From Pararhizobium arenae (GTDB lineage Bacteria > Pseudomonadota > Alphaproteobacteria > Rhizobiales > Rhizobiaceae), in the NCBI RefSeq assembly GCF_001931685.1, contig NZ_MOOY01000001.1:639186-703185 (forward strand): DNA of 64,000 bases. The letters are read 5' to 3'. Shown here piece by piece: positions 46,601 to 56,900 of the stretch. A model generated the notes under the pieces. It worked only from the letters and a program-made list of their open reading frames with translations, ran no database searches and had not been told where the DNA came from. Positions within the stretch are counted from its first letter, which is position 1, and every line of letters begins with the position of its first letter. The position numbers and the translations under genes were made by a program.

Positions 46601-46807
46601 CGCGCCGTCACGATGGCGGAAGCAGATCTCGGGCGCCACGAGCGGCGGATGACGCGAGGAAATTCGAGAGACGGGGACTCCGCCCAGTCAGATATCGACG
46701 CAATGAAATCGATCCTCCAGTCTATTCGTCAGCCTTCGATTCGGTTGGATGCGATGGGTTGTTTCATTGTCGCACAACATGCGCCGAAGAGTTCTGCCAA
46801 TGGATGA
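43652..46807 (+). CDS. dpdE: DpdE, SNF2/RapA-like helicase
   Basis: 1051 residues. An N-terminal SH3-like/tudor-type region precedes the helicase. Motifs: ADEVGLGKTIEAG (GLGKT 184-188), DEAHH (257-261), SATP, and the C-terminal QRIGRLDRFGR. Layout and homology resemble RapA/DISARM-type SNF2 proteins. Known biology: DpdE belongs to the restriction half of the Dpd system, probably a DNA translocase. It is the first gene of the second operon and overlaps dpdF by 8 bp. Confidence 0.85.
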   Translation: MLNLGMFVELPGGKGLGKLEAVSGRISTVTVFRSIRNVETLEFELSRLERGYLSPHTRVYVPGRGRTRVGRVIGFSQAANGYIDYEIQFPNGRAEDLNERALQVRPWNAPEDPAEMLAIGASETQFLHDRRQEAMGALLKLRSAAQGLTSVPSASIDYVPHQVAAVKRVLSDPIQRYLLADEVGLGKTIEAGLIIRQHLIDDPETRVLVCVPDHLVGQWRRELIEKIRLDQFAKGFECCGHTDMAQASQAPDILVIDEAHHLVGIDAGPLLPAANRLRILSQEAPVLLLLSATPALGEEAKFLALLNLLDPINHPIEDLSGFKVKLAQRREIGRLLLSLSPDGPRIVLRQRGAELMRLFPSDEIVQEFAPQLIEAAKDPSNDLTHLCSVLKDHIANSYRIHQRLIRSRRVDAAGWEFVPRGPITDGEPLLSHVKVEEDPADISSALLTALEDWRFSAAESSISADGETARFALRYRDLLGAVSEGADALRGWLRDAEPIFDGEDELLAALGAIAEKLDDQLRIETMVESTTRLIKAIRPEAQFPKVVVFASSESVARHFHDVFQTDVDGTAAYLLTNGAANADKVVLEFSGRSTPSILVTDRSGEEGLNLSFADAIVHLDLPMAVARIEQRIGRLDRFGRRKSLIRHRLLLPSDEDVSPWRAWFEMLAGGFMAFNRSTSDIQFLLERLEIRVFATLLQHGPDALRAMTGDIRAQIADERKSQDEQYALDRITLAEERVETFIEALEDAEEDEEALERAVDGWLVETLQIRKQPFKWPEEDPFKLVTTSHTLIPRVPWQSELHIDNSTALTWRRRVVTNRHKSNLLRPGMPLLDALERFTRWDDRGTAFATYRVVPDWNDEIWIGFKLCFVVEPQIEFTDFLAPSRSDLALWRHAQRYLAPSAHTVYIDLNGVEVTNPELTAIINRRYSDRPVNGFPKDINLGSRPQLLADIIDPSAFQSICLSIRDKARERLASTDEVGSAVARAVTMAEADLGRHERRMTRGNSRDGDSAQSDIDAMKSILQSIRQPSIRLDAMGCFIVAQHAPKSSANG

Positions 46808-49295
46808 ATTACAAGGGCACGCGGCGTTTACTGCAGTCTCGCAACTGCTGGCAGGCATAGGCGATGGTGAAGCTTGGCGCGGGCAATCCCCGGCGATTGA
46901 GCGGCTTCGCGCCGCACTTTGCGATATGGGCAATGACGCAAGCGTTCTCGACCTCGCCGTCCTCGTGCGCCAGGTCTTGATCTATGAGTATGCGCGGCGC
47001 GCCTTCGAGGTCTCTCCCACCTTGCGCATCGCGCATCCGAAACTGGCGCAGTTTGAAGGATGGGACAAGGTCGGTATTGCCGCGGTTCGGTCGCCTGAAG
47101 GCATGCTGATCACCGCCCGCCCATGGCAGCCGAACTGGCTGTCGAAAGGCGATGGTCGAGGCGTCGAAACGCTGGCATCGTCCGAGAGTATCCGGCGTGT
47201 ATTCAATGCAGAGGGAACGGAAGGCGACCCTTTCCTTCAGTCTGTTGGCCGTTCTTCCTACCGAAGCCCCGGACAACGCGCCGCCGTCCGCGCCGCACTC
47301 TCGACGCCTGCTGGCGCGACCTTGGTGGTCGCCCTGCCGACTGGCGAGGGGAAGAGCATGATATTCCAACTCGCTCAGAAAGTCGGCTTTGTTGGCAGCA
47401 ATCCCGACACAAGGGGGGTCACGCTCGTGATCGTTCCGACCGTGGCGTTGGGGGTCAACCATGAGCAGGAGGCGGTTAGGGTTTGCGGCCTCGCTCGTCC
47501 GTTAGCCTTTCAAGGTGGGAACGATGCCGAAAATAGCATCATCGCCGACCGTATCGCAGATGGCTCGCAAGGCATCTGTTTCGCATCGCCGGAGGCTGCG
47601 TGCCATCGACTGCGCAATCCCTTGCGGCGTGCCGCCGAAGCCGGCTTGTTGCGAGCGCTGGTGATTGATGAGGCTCATCTTGTCGATCAGTGGGGCACCG
47701 GGTTTCGGAGCGAGTTTCAGGAATTGAGCGGACTGAGGCGCGAGCTTATAAGTGCCGCGCCCCCAGAGCACCGTCTGAGAACTGTATTGCTCTCGGCGAC
47801 TTTGACGGATTCCTCCCTGGAAACGCTTCGCATGCTTTTCGGTGCGGATGGTGAGTTTGGGAGCATGTCTGCCGTCCAACTCCGTCCAGAGCCCGACTAC
47901 TGGATTGCTCCGATCAGCGATGAGGACACCCGAGTTGAACGGGTCTTGGAAGCACTGCATCACGCACCGCGACCAGCGGTTCTCTATGTGACCGAGGTCG
48001 GCGAAGCCGAGGCCTGGTATCGGAGGCTGGTCAAGGAAGGATTTCGACGCGTTCGCAAACTCCATGGCAAGACTGGCAGAGCCGAGCGCGAGCACATCGT
48101 TTCGGAATGGCGCGACGGCACGCTTGATATCGTGGTCGGGACCTCTGCGTTCGGCCTGGGCATCGACTATGCTCATGCCCGCAGCATTGTTCATGCGTGC
48201 GTTCCAGAAACGCTCGACCGGTTCTACCAGGAGGTTGGACGCGGCGGTAGAGACGGGATGGTCTCCCTGTCCCTGGCAATACCGTCGGCAAAAGACTTCT
48301 CCATCGCCGAAGCGATCAACGCCAAACAGGTCATCAGCGTTGATCGTGGTCTCCACCGGTGGTCTACGATGTTCACTCGAAAAGTGTCCCTTGGAATTGG
48401 GCGATTTGCCGTGCAAGTGGACGGCCGCCCGGGCGCCGACGAGCGAGACATCGACATGTTCGGCGAGACCAACACGGATTGGAACCTACGGACGTTGGCG
48501 CTCATGGCCCGTGCCGGTCTTATAAAGCTTCTGGGGACACCCTATCCGCCAGTCGAGAAAGAAGGAGATTGGCTGGAAGTCGCTGTTCTTGATGATCACC
48601 ATCTGGAGCAGCGCCTCTGGGTCGATAAAGTCGAAATGGTACGCTCTGGCGACTGGATCTCGAGTAAGAGGAACCTCGATTTGATGCGAGAGTTTCTCAA
48701 GGACCAGCGCTGTCCTGCCGAAATCTTCGAGGAGTTATACGGCGCGCACCGATTGGCCAGAGTTTGCAGTCGCTGCGAGCGGTGCCGGCTGGACGCGGGC
48801 AAACGCCACCTCGGAAAGACCGTCGGCGAATCGATCGCACCGTGGTTGCTCCCGCTTCATCCATCCCTGGCGAGGCTTTTCGACAATAACCTCAAGCTGC
48901 TTGTCACGTACCAGCCAGACAGCCTGCCGCGAGCAGCTTCAAGAAGACTGGGTGAAACATTACAAAGACTGCAACGCATGAATCTGACAAAGCTTCTCCT
49001 GCTCGGCTCACAGCCCTTCGACATGGGCCAGGTCCTAAAGTTCTCCGCGAACACGCCGTTCTTTGTCAGCGACGTGGCATCGCTCGCGATATCCCGATTG
49101 CCAAAAGGACCGGAGATCGCACTGATCGGGCGCAATCAGACCCTAGAGGAACAAAATCTCACCAGCCGCCCAGAATCGCCGCGTATTCTTTTGGCTCCGC
49201 TCGGGCAATCTGCCCCCGACGGCCGGCGGCTTCGTGATGTTTTTGGCGGACGCGTCCTGACCTTTGAAGAATTCAATGAAAGGGTATCACGGTGA
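46800..49295 (+). CDS. dpdF: DpdF, RecQ-like helicase
   Basis: 831 residues starting MDELQGHAAF at an ATG overlapping the dpdE stop. Walker A LPTGEGKSM (about 180-187), DEAHLVDQWG (290-299), SATLTD, and a motif VI-like QEVGRGGRDG are RecQ features. A four-Cys zinc site (CSRCERCRLDAG) lies near residue 645-660. Restriction-half helicase of Dpd. Ends in a GTGA overlap with the next gene. Confidence 0.85.
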   Translation: MDELQGHAAFTAVSQLLAGIGDGEAWRGQSPAIERLRAALCDMGNDASVLDLAVLVRQVLIYEYARRAFEVSPTLRIAHPKLAQFEGWDKVGIAAVRSPEGMLITARPWQPNWLSKGDGRGVETLASSESIRRVFNAEGTEGDPFLQSVGRSSYRSPGQRAAVRAALSTPAGATLVVALPTGEGKSMIFQLAQKVGFVGSNPDTRGVTLVIVPTVALGVNHEQEAVRVCGLARPLAFQGGNDAENSIIADRIADGSQGICFASPEAACHRLRNPLRRAAEAGLLRALVIDEAHLVDQWGTGFRSEFQELSGLRRELISAAPPEHRLRTVLLSATLTDSSLETLRMLFGADGEFGSMSAVQLRPEPDYWIAPISDEDTRVERVLEALHHAPRPAVLYVTEVGEAEAWYRRLVKEGFRRVRKLHGKTGRAEREHIVSEWRDGTLDIVVGTSAFGLGIDYAHARSIVHACVPETLDRFYQEVGRGGRDGMVSLSLAIPSAKDFSIAEAINAKQVISVDRGLHRWSTMFTRKVSLGIGRFAVQVDGRPGADERDIDMFGETNTDWNLRTLALMARAGLIKLLGTPYPPVEKEGDWLEVAVLDDHHLEQRLWVDKVEMVRSGDWISSKRNLDLMREFLKDQRCPAEIFEELYGAHRLARVCSRCERCRLDAGKRHLGKTVGESIAPWLLPLHPSLARLFDNNLKLLVTYQPDSLPRAASRRLGETLQRLQRMNLTKLLLLGSQPFDMGQVLKFSANTPFFVSDVASLAISRLPKGPEIALIGRNQTLEEQNLTSRPESPRILLAPLGQSAPDGRRLRDVFGGRVLTFEEFNERVSR

Positions 49296-50188
49296 GCATT
49301 ATCACAACCGTTGAAGCGGTCCCGAGCCGGCTCTACGCAATATACTCTTCGCTGTTCGACATTGAAAATGGAGAGGCGAAGGACCGCTTGGAATCCTGGG
49401 CTACGCCACCGTCACTCAAAAATACGACGGAAGATAGCGGCGGATCGCCAACGAAACTGTTCGTCAATTCTCTGCTCGAGGCACGCAGGATCGGCCTTGT
49501 TGAGGAGATCGACGACAAACTGCAGTTGACGGCAGACGCCCGGGGCGGAGGGAAAAAGGGGGAAAGAAGCGAGACCTATTTCCGCAGGTATTTGCTTCGC
49601 ACATTGTTCGACCCGATCCGGGCGGAGGAGACCCAGCAAGGTTCATTCATGTTGGCTCTCACCTGGCTGTTGAGCACGAACCCGCTCAAGCCAATGAGTT
49701 TTTCCGACGATCCGAATTCTGCTATCAAGATGGCGCTGGGGGAAAATGCCCGGAAGACCGATTGCACCATCCCGCTCAATTATCAAAACATGCTCTATTG
49801 GGCGCGATATCTGGGTTTTGCGACAGTGGTTGGCGCCGGGCCTTCGAGGCGGGTCATCCCCGACCCGGTCAACGCCATCGATTACGCTCTTCCGGCAATT
49901 TTCGCCGACGGCAACGAGCTGCCGGTCGAGACGTTTCTGGCGCGACTAGCCGCGATCTATCCGGTCTTCGAGAAAGGGAGCGTTTGGGAGCGCTTCAATG
50001 CAATGCGGCTCATTCCTCTAAATGGTGCCGAAACGCGGCTTTCTGCCACGACAAGTATCGCCCTGCAGAGGCTTGCGGATCGACAGCGCTTGGCGATGAG
50101 AAGCGTGGCCGACGCGCCAGACAGAATCCTTGATTTCAGCGTTCGTGAAGACCGGGTGAGCCACATTGGTCTGCGGGGGAGCAACTGA
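49292..50188 (+). CDS. dpdG: DpdG, island protein of unknown function
   Basis: 298 residues, GTG start overlapping the dpdF stop. Helical, no known catalytic motif, with winged-helix-like stretches near the start (AVPSRLYAIYSSLFDIENG). Named by conserved position between dpdF and dpdH in Dpd islands. Overlaps dpdH by one base. Confidence 0.75.
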   Translation: MSIITTVEAVPSRLYAIYSSLFDIENGEAKDRLESWATPPSLKNTTEDSGGSPTKLFVNSLLEARRIGLVEEIDDKLQLTADARGGGKKGERSETYFRRYLLRTLFDPIRAEETQQGSFMLALTWLLSTNPLKPMSFSDDPNSAIKMALGENARKTDCTIPLNYQNMLYWARYLGFATVVGAGPSRRVIPDPVNAIDYALPAIFADGNELPVETFLARLAAIYPVFEKGSVWERFNAMRLIPLNGAETRLSATTSIALQRLADRQRLAMRSVADAPDRILDFSVREDRVSHIGLRGSN

Positions 50189-53100
50189 TGCGTAATGTCG
50201 TTTGTTGGGATCCCGGCGCGGTTCGTCAGGTCATCAACCCCTTCGCCGAACATATGCCGGATACCCTCTTCAAGGCGGTGCACAGCGACTGGGACCTCAA
50301 CGTTTCCCCGCCGGTCGGAACAAAGTTCCAGGAGATTTCCGATGCGTCCTGGGACAAGATGAGCCAGCATCAGTTTGTGGCGGATTTCTTGAGCGATGAG
50401 CGACCGCACGCGCTCGCGGCAATTCTTGGTGATACCGGGTCGGGAAAATCGCATCTTGTTCACTGGATGCGGTTCCAGATCCGTTCCGACGAACAGCGCC
50501 TTGTCTTGCTCGTCCCGAAATCAGGAACGAGTTTGCGGGCGATCGTGAAAATGATCATTGACCAGCTTCCGGCCGATGAACAGAGAAGCTTTCTGGAAAC
50601 CTTGCAGTCGGCGGGCGACGGCACGCAGACCCGTGCTGGACAAAAACAGCAACTGCTCAACGACCTGGCGCAGGTGATAAGGGAGGGAGTTCTCTCTCCG
50701 GATGCCGAAGAAATCGAGCAAGAACTGGCCTCGTATCTCCCGCATCTGTTTCAGGATCCATATATGCGGGCGACGCATTTTCTGGGCGACGAAACGGTCA
50801 TTTCCGAAATCGTTGACCATATTTTCGCGCCTTCGAATGCTCAGGATCGTCCGGAAACGCGTCGAAGCTTCGAGGTCAGCGATCTTCCCCTTGGTGGTCT
50901 GGATTTTGCAAGCGCTTCGAAACTGGCGCAGGACGCGATGAAAATCATCGCGCTGGACACCGAAAAGCACACGCAGCTTGCGGTCGACATCATCAATGAC
51001 AACCTCGACAAGGCGATCGCCCGAACCTTGAGTTTCTCAGGCGATCGTGTCGAGGAACTGATGACCCGATTGCGGGCGCACCTGAAGGTACAAGGCCGGG
51101 AGCTTGTCCTCCTTGTCGAGGAGTTTGCGCGCCTGCAGGGGATCGACCGGGCGCTTCTTCAGTCGATCACATCACATGGTGACGAGCGCTTGTGCAGGAT
51201 GCGCTCAGCCATCGCCGTCACGACCGGCTTCTTCGAAAGTGTTGCGGCAACGGCCTATATGCGAACCACGCATATTGTCGATATGGATCGTTCCGCCGGG
51301 CGGGCGGAAGGACATTGGGTGACTAGCGAATCCCTCGCTCGGTTCGCGTCGCGATATCTCAACGCCGTCAGGCTTGGACGGGCAGACATTGATCTTTGGG
51401 CGAACGATCCGACAGCCCCTGACAATCCTCCGTCGCGGTGTGCTACGTGCGCTTACCGCAGCGACTGTCATTCGATCTTCGGTGAAGTGGACGGCTACGG
51501 TCTTTATCCGTTTACGGCGCGTGCCCTATGGAACTCTGCGCAACGCGCCAATGACACGCTTCCGGAAAGTCTCAACCCACGTATCCTTCAGAATGATCTG
51601 CTGGTCGAGGTGTTGGACAATTATGGTGATAGTATCCGCACCGGGACATTTCCCCCGTACCAGCTACTGGAAAAACTCAAGGGCGTTAAACTTCTCCCCG
51701 TCGCGGCTGAGTTGCAACTCGAGGCCAGAAGTCCGCAATATGCCGGACGCTGGAAAGCGTTTCTCGAATTATATGACGGCACCGGCGAAATCAGGAATCT
51801 GGACGCGAACCTGAGAGAGGCTTTCGACGTACCGGAAATCCCCGGGGCGGGCGCTGGCCTTCGGGTCGCCGTCGAAGAGGTGGTCGAACAACCGGCTGAA
51901 AAAAACAAACCGGCGCCGAGCCGTGAAGAGGTACTGCTTCAAAACTGGAGCAACGGTGGCGATCTCGACACGACGCTCGCAACACAATTGCGCATTCTCA
52001 TTTTCTCGGCGGTTTCAGACACGATCGACTGGGATATGCTCGGCCTCGCCAAATCGGGCTTTGCGAACGCATCCACTGGCCGTCCGTTTCAGCGCGGCAG
52101 CATTAGCTTTGCACGGCAAGCCAGCCTTGTTCGTTCCGATCTCCGCGTCAAACTCGAAATACCCGGGACATTAAGCCCCGCCTTGGCGGGTGCCGCCCTC
52201 GTCGGATTGCTGAAAGCCTCGAAAAGGGACTTCAACTGGGATTTCGAGAACGGCGACAGAATGCTCGCTGCGTTTCTGGACTGCGTCGCGGTATGGGCGC
52301 GCAGCGTTGAAGAGCAACTGATTGCGTTGTGCAATCCCACACCCGATTGGAGCCAGGCACGTGCCGCCATGGAGCTGCTTTGCGTCGGTGCGGCAATCGG
52401 AGGCAAGATCAAGCCCGATGCGACGATTGCCGAATTTCTCGATGGCGCGTTCAGCTCCTGGCCGCAAGAATGCGCCAGCCGCTCAAAGGAGATGAGAGAG
52501 GCTTACGACAGTTTGCTGAACGGGCGCGAGACCGTGGCACAAATGGCCCGCTTCCAGATATCCAGCATGAAAGGCGGACAAGCCGGTGCAATGCTCGCTC
52601 CGAATCGGGTGGTCTCGATCATTCGGAATATCCGGCAGTCGAGCTGGCGCCTTAGCCTTGTCCCTCCGAGCGACGACCGGACCGAACTCGCAACTCTTTA
52701 CCGCCGCATCCAGGAAGCCCTTCCGGCGGCTGCGACGGCGGAGATGAACGACCGGAGCCAGTGGCTCAAGGAAATGGAAGAAGCCTTTGGTGAGGGAGCC
52801 TCCAGGTCGGCAATTGTCGCCAGTTTAGAGAAGGCACTCGTTGCGGCCTCCGAAGCAGGAATAGGGTCGAACAATACTGCCAAGCTGCTAGCCGACGCTA
52901 TTGAGCGGATTCGCAGCGTCAATTTTGACGATTCGCTGGCTGCCGCGCGCAGTCTCACCAAATTCGATGACGGCGTCTCGGCGCTCAGCCATTTTGGGCG
53001 CGGGCGACGAAACGGGGTGGAGGCTGGAACCGCTCTGGCAAACGCCGCCAGGGCATTTCTGGATGCGATTGATGAAACTGTTGCAGCCAACAGCCAAAGT

Positions 53101-53223
53101 CAGGATGCAAAGCACAACGCAATTGTGTTGAGCATCAACTCGATCCAAGGCGCATTGGAGGCGATCGAAACCGATCTGCGAATGATGGACGACACGTCTG
53201 GGGGAGCCTCCAATGCTGCTTGA
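50188..53223 (+). CDS. dpdH: DpdH, large P-loop ATPase
   Basis: 1011 residues. P-loop ILGDTGSGKSHL (81-89); Walker B-like LVLLVEEFARLQG near residue 305-320. A Cys cluster (CATCAYRSDC) lies near residue 418-428. The C-terminal half is helical. By homology of position it is DpdH, an ATPase of the restriction half that could load or move on DNA. Overlaps dpdI by 11 bp. Confidence 0.8.
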   Translation: MRNVVCWDPGAVRQVINPFAEHMPDTLFKAVHSDWDLNVSPPVGTKFQEISDASWDKMSQHQFVADFLSDERPHALAAILGDTGSGKSHLVHWMRFQIRSDEQRLVLLVPKSGTSLRAIVKMIIDQLPADEQRSFLETLQSAGDGTQTRAGQKQQLLNDLAQVIREGVLSPDAEEIEQELASYLPHLFQDPYMRATHFLGDETVISEIVDHIFAPSNAQDRPETRRSFEVSDLPLGGLDFASASKLAQDAMKIIALDTEKHTQLAVDIINDNLDKAIARTLSFSGDRVEELMTRLRAHLKVQGRELVLLVEEFARLQGIDRALLQSITSHGDERLCRMRSAIAVTTGFFESVAATAYMRTTHIVDMDRSAGRAEGHWVTSESLARFASRYLNAVRLGRADIDLWANDPTAPDNPPSRCATCAYRSDCHSIFGEVDGYGLYPFTARALWNSAQRANDTLPESLNPRILQNDLLVEVLDNYGDSIRTGTFPPYQLLEKLKGVKLLPVAAELQLEARSPQYAGRWKAFLELYDGTGEIRNLDANLREAFDVPEIPGAGAGLRVAVEEVVEQPAEKNKPAPSREEVLLQNWSNGGDLDTTLATQLRILIFSAVSDTIDWDMLGLAKSGFANASTGRPFQRGSISFARQASLVRSDLRVKLEIPGTLSPALAGAALVGLLKASKRDFNWDFENGDRMLAAFLDCVAVWARSVEEQLIALCNPTPDWSQARAAMELLCVGAAIGGKIKPDATIAEFLDGAFSSWPQECASRSKEMREAYDSLLNGRETVAQMARFQISSMKGGQAGAMLAPNRVVSIIRNIRQSSWRLSLVPPSDDRTELATLYRRIQEALPAAATAEMNDRSQWLKEMEEAFGEGASRSAIVASLEKALVAASEAGIGSNNTAKLLADAIERIRSVNFDDSLAAARSLTKFDDGVSALSHFGRGRRNGVEAGTALANAARAFLDAIDETVAANSQSQDAKHNAIVLSINSIQGALEAIETDLRMMDDTSGGASNAA

Positions 53224-53926
53224 TAGAGCCGCCGGGTTAGCCGACAAGATCAATCAATACCAAACGCTCAAAAAAGCGGGTGACGAAGCGCTTCAGTTTC
53301 AGTCGCGCGCAAACCAATTGAAGACCGAATCCGAGAAGCTTTCATCCGCCCGAAAAGCTCTGAGAAAAATGCGAGATGCTGGCATCGAGGTCGATTTCGT
53401 GCCTTCCGACGGATTGACGCTTGCAGAACGGGCGAAGGATCTTCGAACCGCCATGTCCGGAAACCCGTCTGCGATCAACGAACCGTCATTAAATCTGAAG
53501 TATGAATTTCTGGACCGTCTGGCCGGCATCGCCTCAGCGGCGGACCGGATGATCTCGGCTTCATGGAAGTCTTACGTTCGCAAACGGGCCGAGTTCGGTT
53601 CGTTCGACATTCTCGACGCCCTCGCGGCTATCCCGCAGTTCCGCCCAAGCGTCAACCGTATACGCCAATGCCGGGCCGCGGTGGAAGCCTTGGGTGAGAC
53701 AGTCCCTGACGATCCGATGGCAACCGTGTCGAGGCTAGACGCACTGGTGGCCGAGCATGAGAAATCGTGGTCCGAACTCTCCGCGAAGGATATTCCCGCC
53801 AGTGTGGTCAAATTCATCCGCGATGCCGCCAATGACGGGGCTTCCCTTACCTCTTATTCTGATGAGGTGAGACGTTGGCTTGATGAGCAAAATCTCATCG
53901 CATCGTTCCGCATACGGCTGAAATAG
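53213..53926 (+). CDS. dpdI: DpdI, coiled-coil island protein
   Basis: 237 residues. Largely helical, with heptad patterns at about 20-55 (LKKAGDEALQFQSRANQLK). No catalytic motif; likely a structural partner of DpdH or DpdJ. Positioned as dpdI in the conserved gene order. Confidence 0.75.
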   Translation: MLLDRAAGLADKINQYQTLKKAGDEALQFQSRANQLKTESEKLSSARKALRKMRDAGIEVDFVPSDGLTLAERAKDLRTAMSGNPSAINEPSLNLKYEFLDRLAGIASAADRMISASWKSYVRKRAEFGSFDILDALAAIPQFRPSVNRIRQCRAAVEALGETVPDDPMATVSRLDALVAEHEKSWSELSAKDIPASVVKFIRDAANDGASLTSYSDEVRRWLDEQNLIASFRIRLK

Positions 53927-53936
53927 GTAAGTTCTG

Positions 53937-56900
53937 ATGGCCCTCTCGGTTAATGCAGCCAAGCTTCTGGATCTAATCGAAGCGATCGAAATGCGGTCGC
54001 TAGAATGGGGTTTCACGGACGGTTTTCTGAGCGAAGGTGAAGTGCTGGCGCTTGCGAGATCGGTGGTCGCGGCTGGGAACGCGTCAGCGGCGGATGATGC
54101 CATTGAAGAATTGATCGCCGCCCGTGTTGTCTTCGAGTTGCATAACCCGGGCGGCGAGATCCGGTTGCGATCACGTTTCGGTGAAATGATGCGCTTGGCA
54201 GCGGCGAACCGTCAGTTGTTCCCGAACAAGCCATGGCAGGGCGCGCCGCATCTTGTCTCTGATTTCCGTGTTGACCGGCGGCCACGGCGATTTCCCAAGC
54301 GTGATCGATTGCCGGAAGCCATACTTACCGACCATGCCGCGATCCTTGCGTCCACCCCGCTGCGCCGAGATCTCTTTCGGTCGTTGACCGCACTGCCCGA
54401 CATGAAATTGGCAGCCTTTCAGGAACGCGCCGCCGTCAGGTTAATCGTTCCCACCGACGACGGCGGTACGATCGTCACCGCCGGCACGGGTAGCGGCAAG
54501 ACGATAGCGTTTTATTTGCCGGCGATGATCAGGATCGGCGAAGCGATCGGCCCGGATCATTGGGTCAAGGCGGTTGCGATATATCCCCGCACCGAACTTC
54601 TTAAGGACCAACTCGGCGAAGCGTTCCGCATGGCTCGTACCGTTGCCGAAGCGCTGGCTCAGCATGAGCGTCGGCAAATGAGAATCGGCGCACTGTTTCG
54701 TTCCTCGCCACGACGTGCGACCGAGAAGGAACTTGCCGACAAGGAATGGAGCCGACGGGGACAAGATTTCGTCTGCCCGTTCTTGCGCTGCCCGACCTGC
54801 GCGAACGAACTCATCTGGCGTCGGGCCGATATTGAGACGGCCAGGGAGCGGCTTAGCTGCTCACGACCGGAATGCAGCGGAGTAGTAAGTGAATCAGAAA
54901 TCGTGCTCACGCGCGAACGGATGCAACGCCAGCCACCTGATATCTTGTTCACGACGACCGAAATGTTGAATCAGCGGCTCTCCGACCCCTGGATGCGAGG
55001 CTTGTTTGGTGTGGGTCTCCCTCAGGCAAAGCGCCCGTTTTTTGGCCTTCTTGACGAAGTCCACACCTATGAGGGCATTTCCGGTGCTCAGGCCGCCTTA
55101 ACGCTCAGGCGATGGCGACATCTGCTGGCGTCGCCAATATCCTGGGTCGGCCTGTCGGCTACCCTGGGCAATGCATCGCATTTCTTTGCTGATCTGACGG
55201 GCGCGCATCCAGATCGCGTGGTCGAAATCACGCCGGCGCTGACGGAGTATGAAGAGGAAGGGGCGGAATACCAGGTTTTGCTCCGGGGCGATCCAACATC
55301 GCGAGCGTCACTGCTTTCGACCACGATCCAGACAGCTATGCTTGTGCCGCGCCTTCTCGATCCACCGGGAGGAGCGGGTGTCTCCGGCGCATTTGGCCGC
55401 CGCGCCTTTTTGTTTACGGATGATCTCGACGTAACAAACCGACTTTATGACGACCTGCGCGATGCAGAGGCCTACACCATTTTCGGTCAACCGGACAATC
55501 AGCGTCGCCCACTTGCGGCATTGCGCGGCGACGGCGGTGACGCTGCACTGCGTGATGTCGAAGGACAGCGATGGAGGGTTTGCGAAGATATCGGTCATCA
55601 CCCTCTCGACAGACGGTTGATTGTCGGTCGCACGACGTCTCAAGACGCCGGGGTCAATCAGTCTGCCAACATTGTGGTCGCCACCACCGCGCTCGAGGTC
55701 GGTTTCAATGATCCCACCGTAGGCGCTGTCATTCAACACAAGGCCCCGCGTGGCATGGCATCGTTCCTGCAGCGAAAGGGCCGCGCCGGCCGTGCGCGAG
55801 CGATGCGCCCCATCACGCTTACGGTCCTGTCGGACTATGGACGAGATCGGGCCTTCTATCAGGCCTACGAGCACCTGTTTGATCCCGCGCTCGAGCCGCA
55901 GAATCTTCCGATCAGAAACCCCTACGTTCTAAAAATTCAAGCCGTCTACGCCATGTTCGATTGGCTGGCTGCGAGAACGGCTGGCTACGAGAAGGCGTGG
56001 CAGTGGGACTTGCTGAGCCGGCCACAGGACGATCCCAGCCAAGCCGTCCAGGCAGTGTTGGCACGCACCAAGGCGATCCTTTCGGATCTTATTCAAGGCA
56101 ATCAAGCCACCATAGACGACCTCGCCCGACACCTAACGTCAGCGTTGGGCATTGATTCGGCCGCGGCCAACACCTTGCTTTGGGAACCGCCACGCTCACT
56201 TTTGCTCGAGGCGATCCCGACGCTGGTGCGGCGCTTATTTCGCAACTGGCGCTTGGCTTTTCCAAGTCAAATAGGTGAATTCGATCTGAAGACCGACTAT
56301 CACCCTCTTCCAGATTTCGTCCCGCGGAGCCTTTTCAGCGACCTCAGCCTGCCGGAAATCAAGATTATCCTGCCCCCGGCAACGGCAAATCACGCCGAGC
56401 GGGTGGAGATGATGCCCATTCTCCAAGGCCTCAATCAATTGGCGCCTGGGCGTGTCACGCGACGGTTTGCCCCTGAAAGGGGCGCGTTGTCGCATTGGGT
56501 GTCGGTCGACCCCTCGCATCCCGAGCAAGATTGCCGGATCAGCGACTACGCAGAGGAACATGAGTTTGTCGGAGAGTTCGCTGGCCGGTTCAACGACCAC
56601 GCGAGCACAGCGCCGGTCCTTGTATTTCGTCCCTGGACCGTGCGCCTGACAAAGGCTGCCCGTAGCGACGCACTGCCGAGCAGTAACGCAAGGCTCGCGT
56701 GGCAGACCGACATCGTCGTGAACGGCGATGCGCTGAATGTCCCAGTCCCGCCTCGCTCAAGTTGGCGCCGGTTGGTTGGATCAATAGACTTCTTTCTTCA
56801 CCGCTTTCGATCAAGCGTTAGCGTGCGCAGGTTTGCCTCGACCGCGCATGCAAATGTTCGGACGTTACAGGACGATTTTCCCGTTACGGTGCATTTCAAA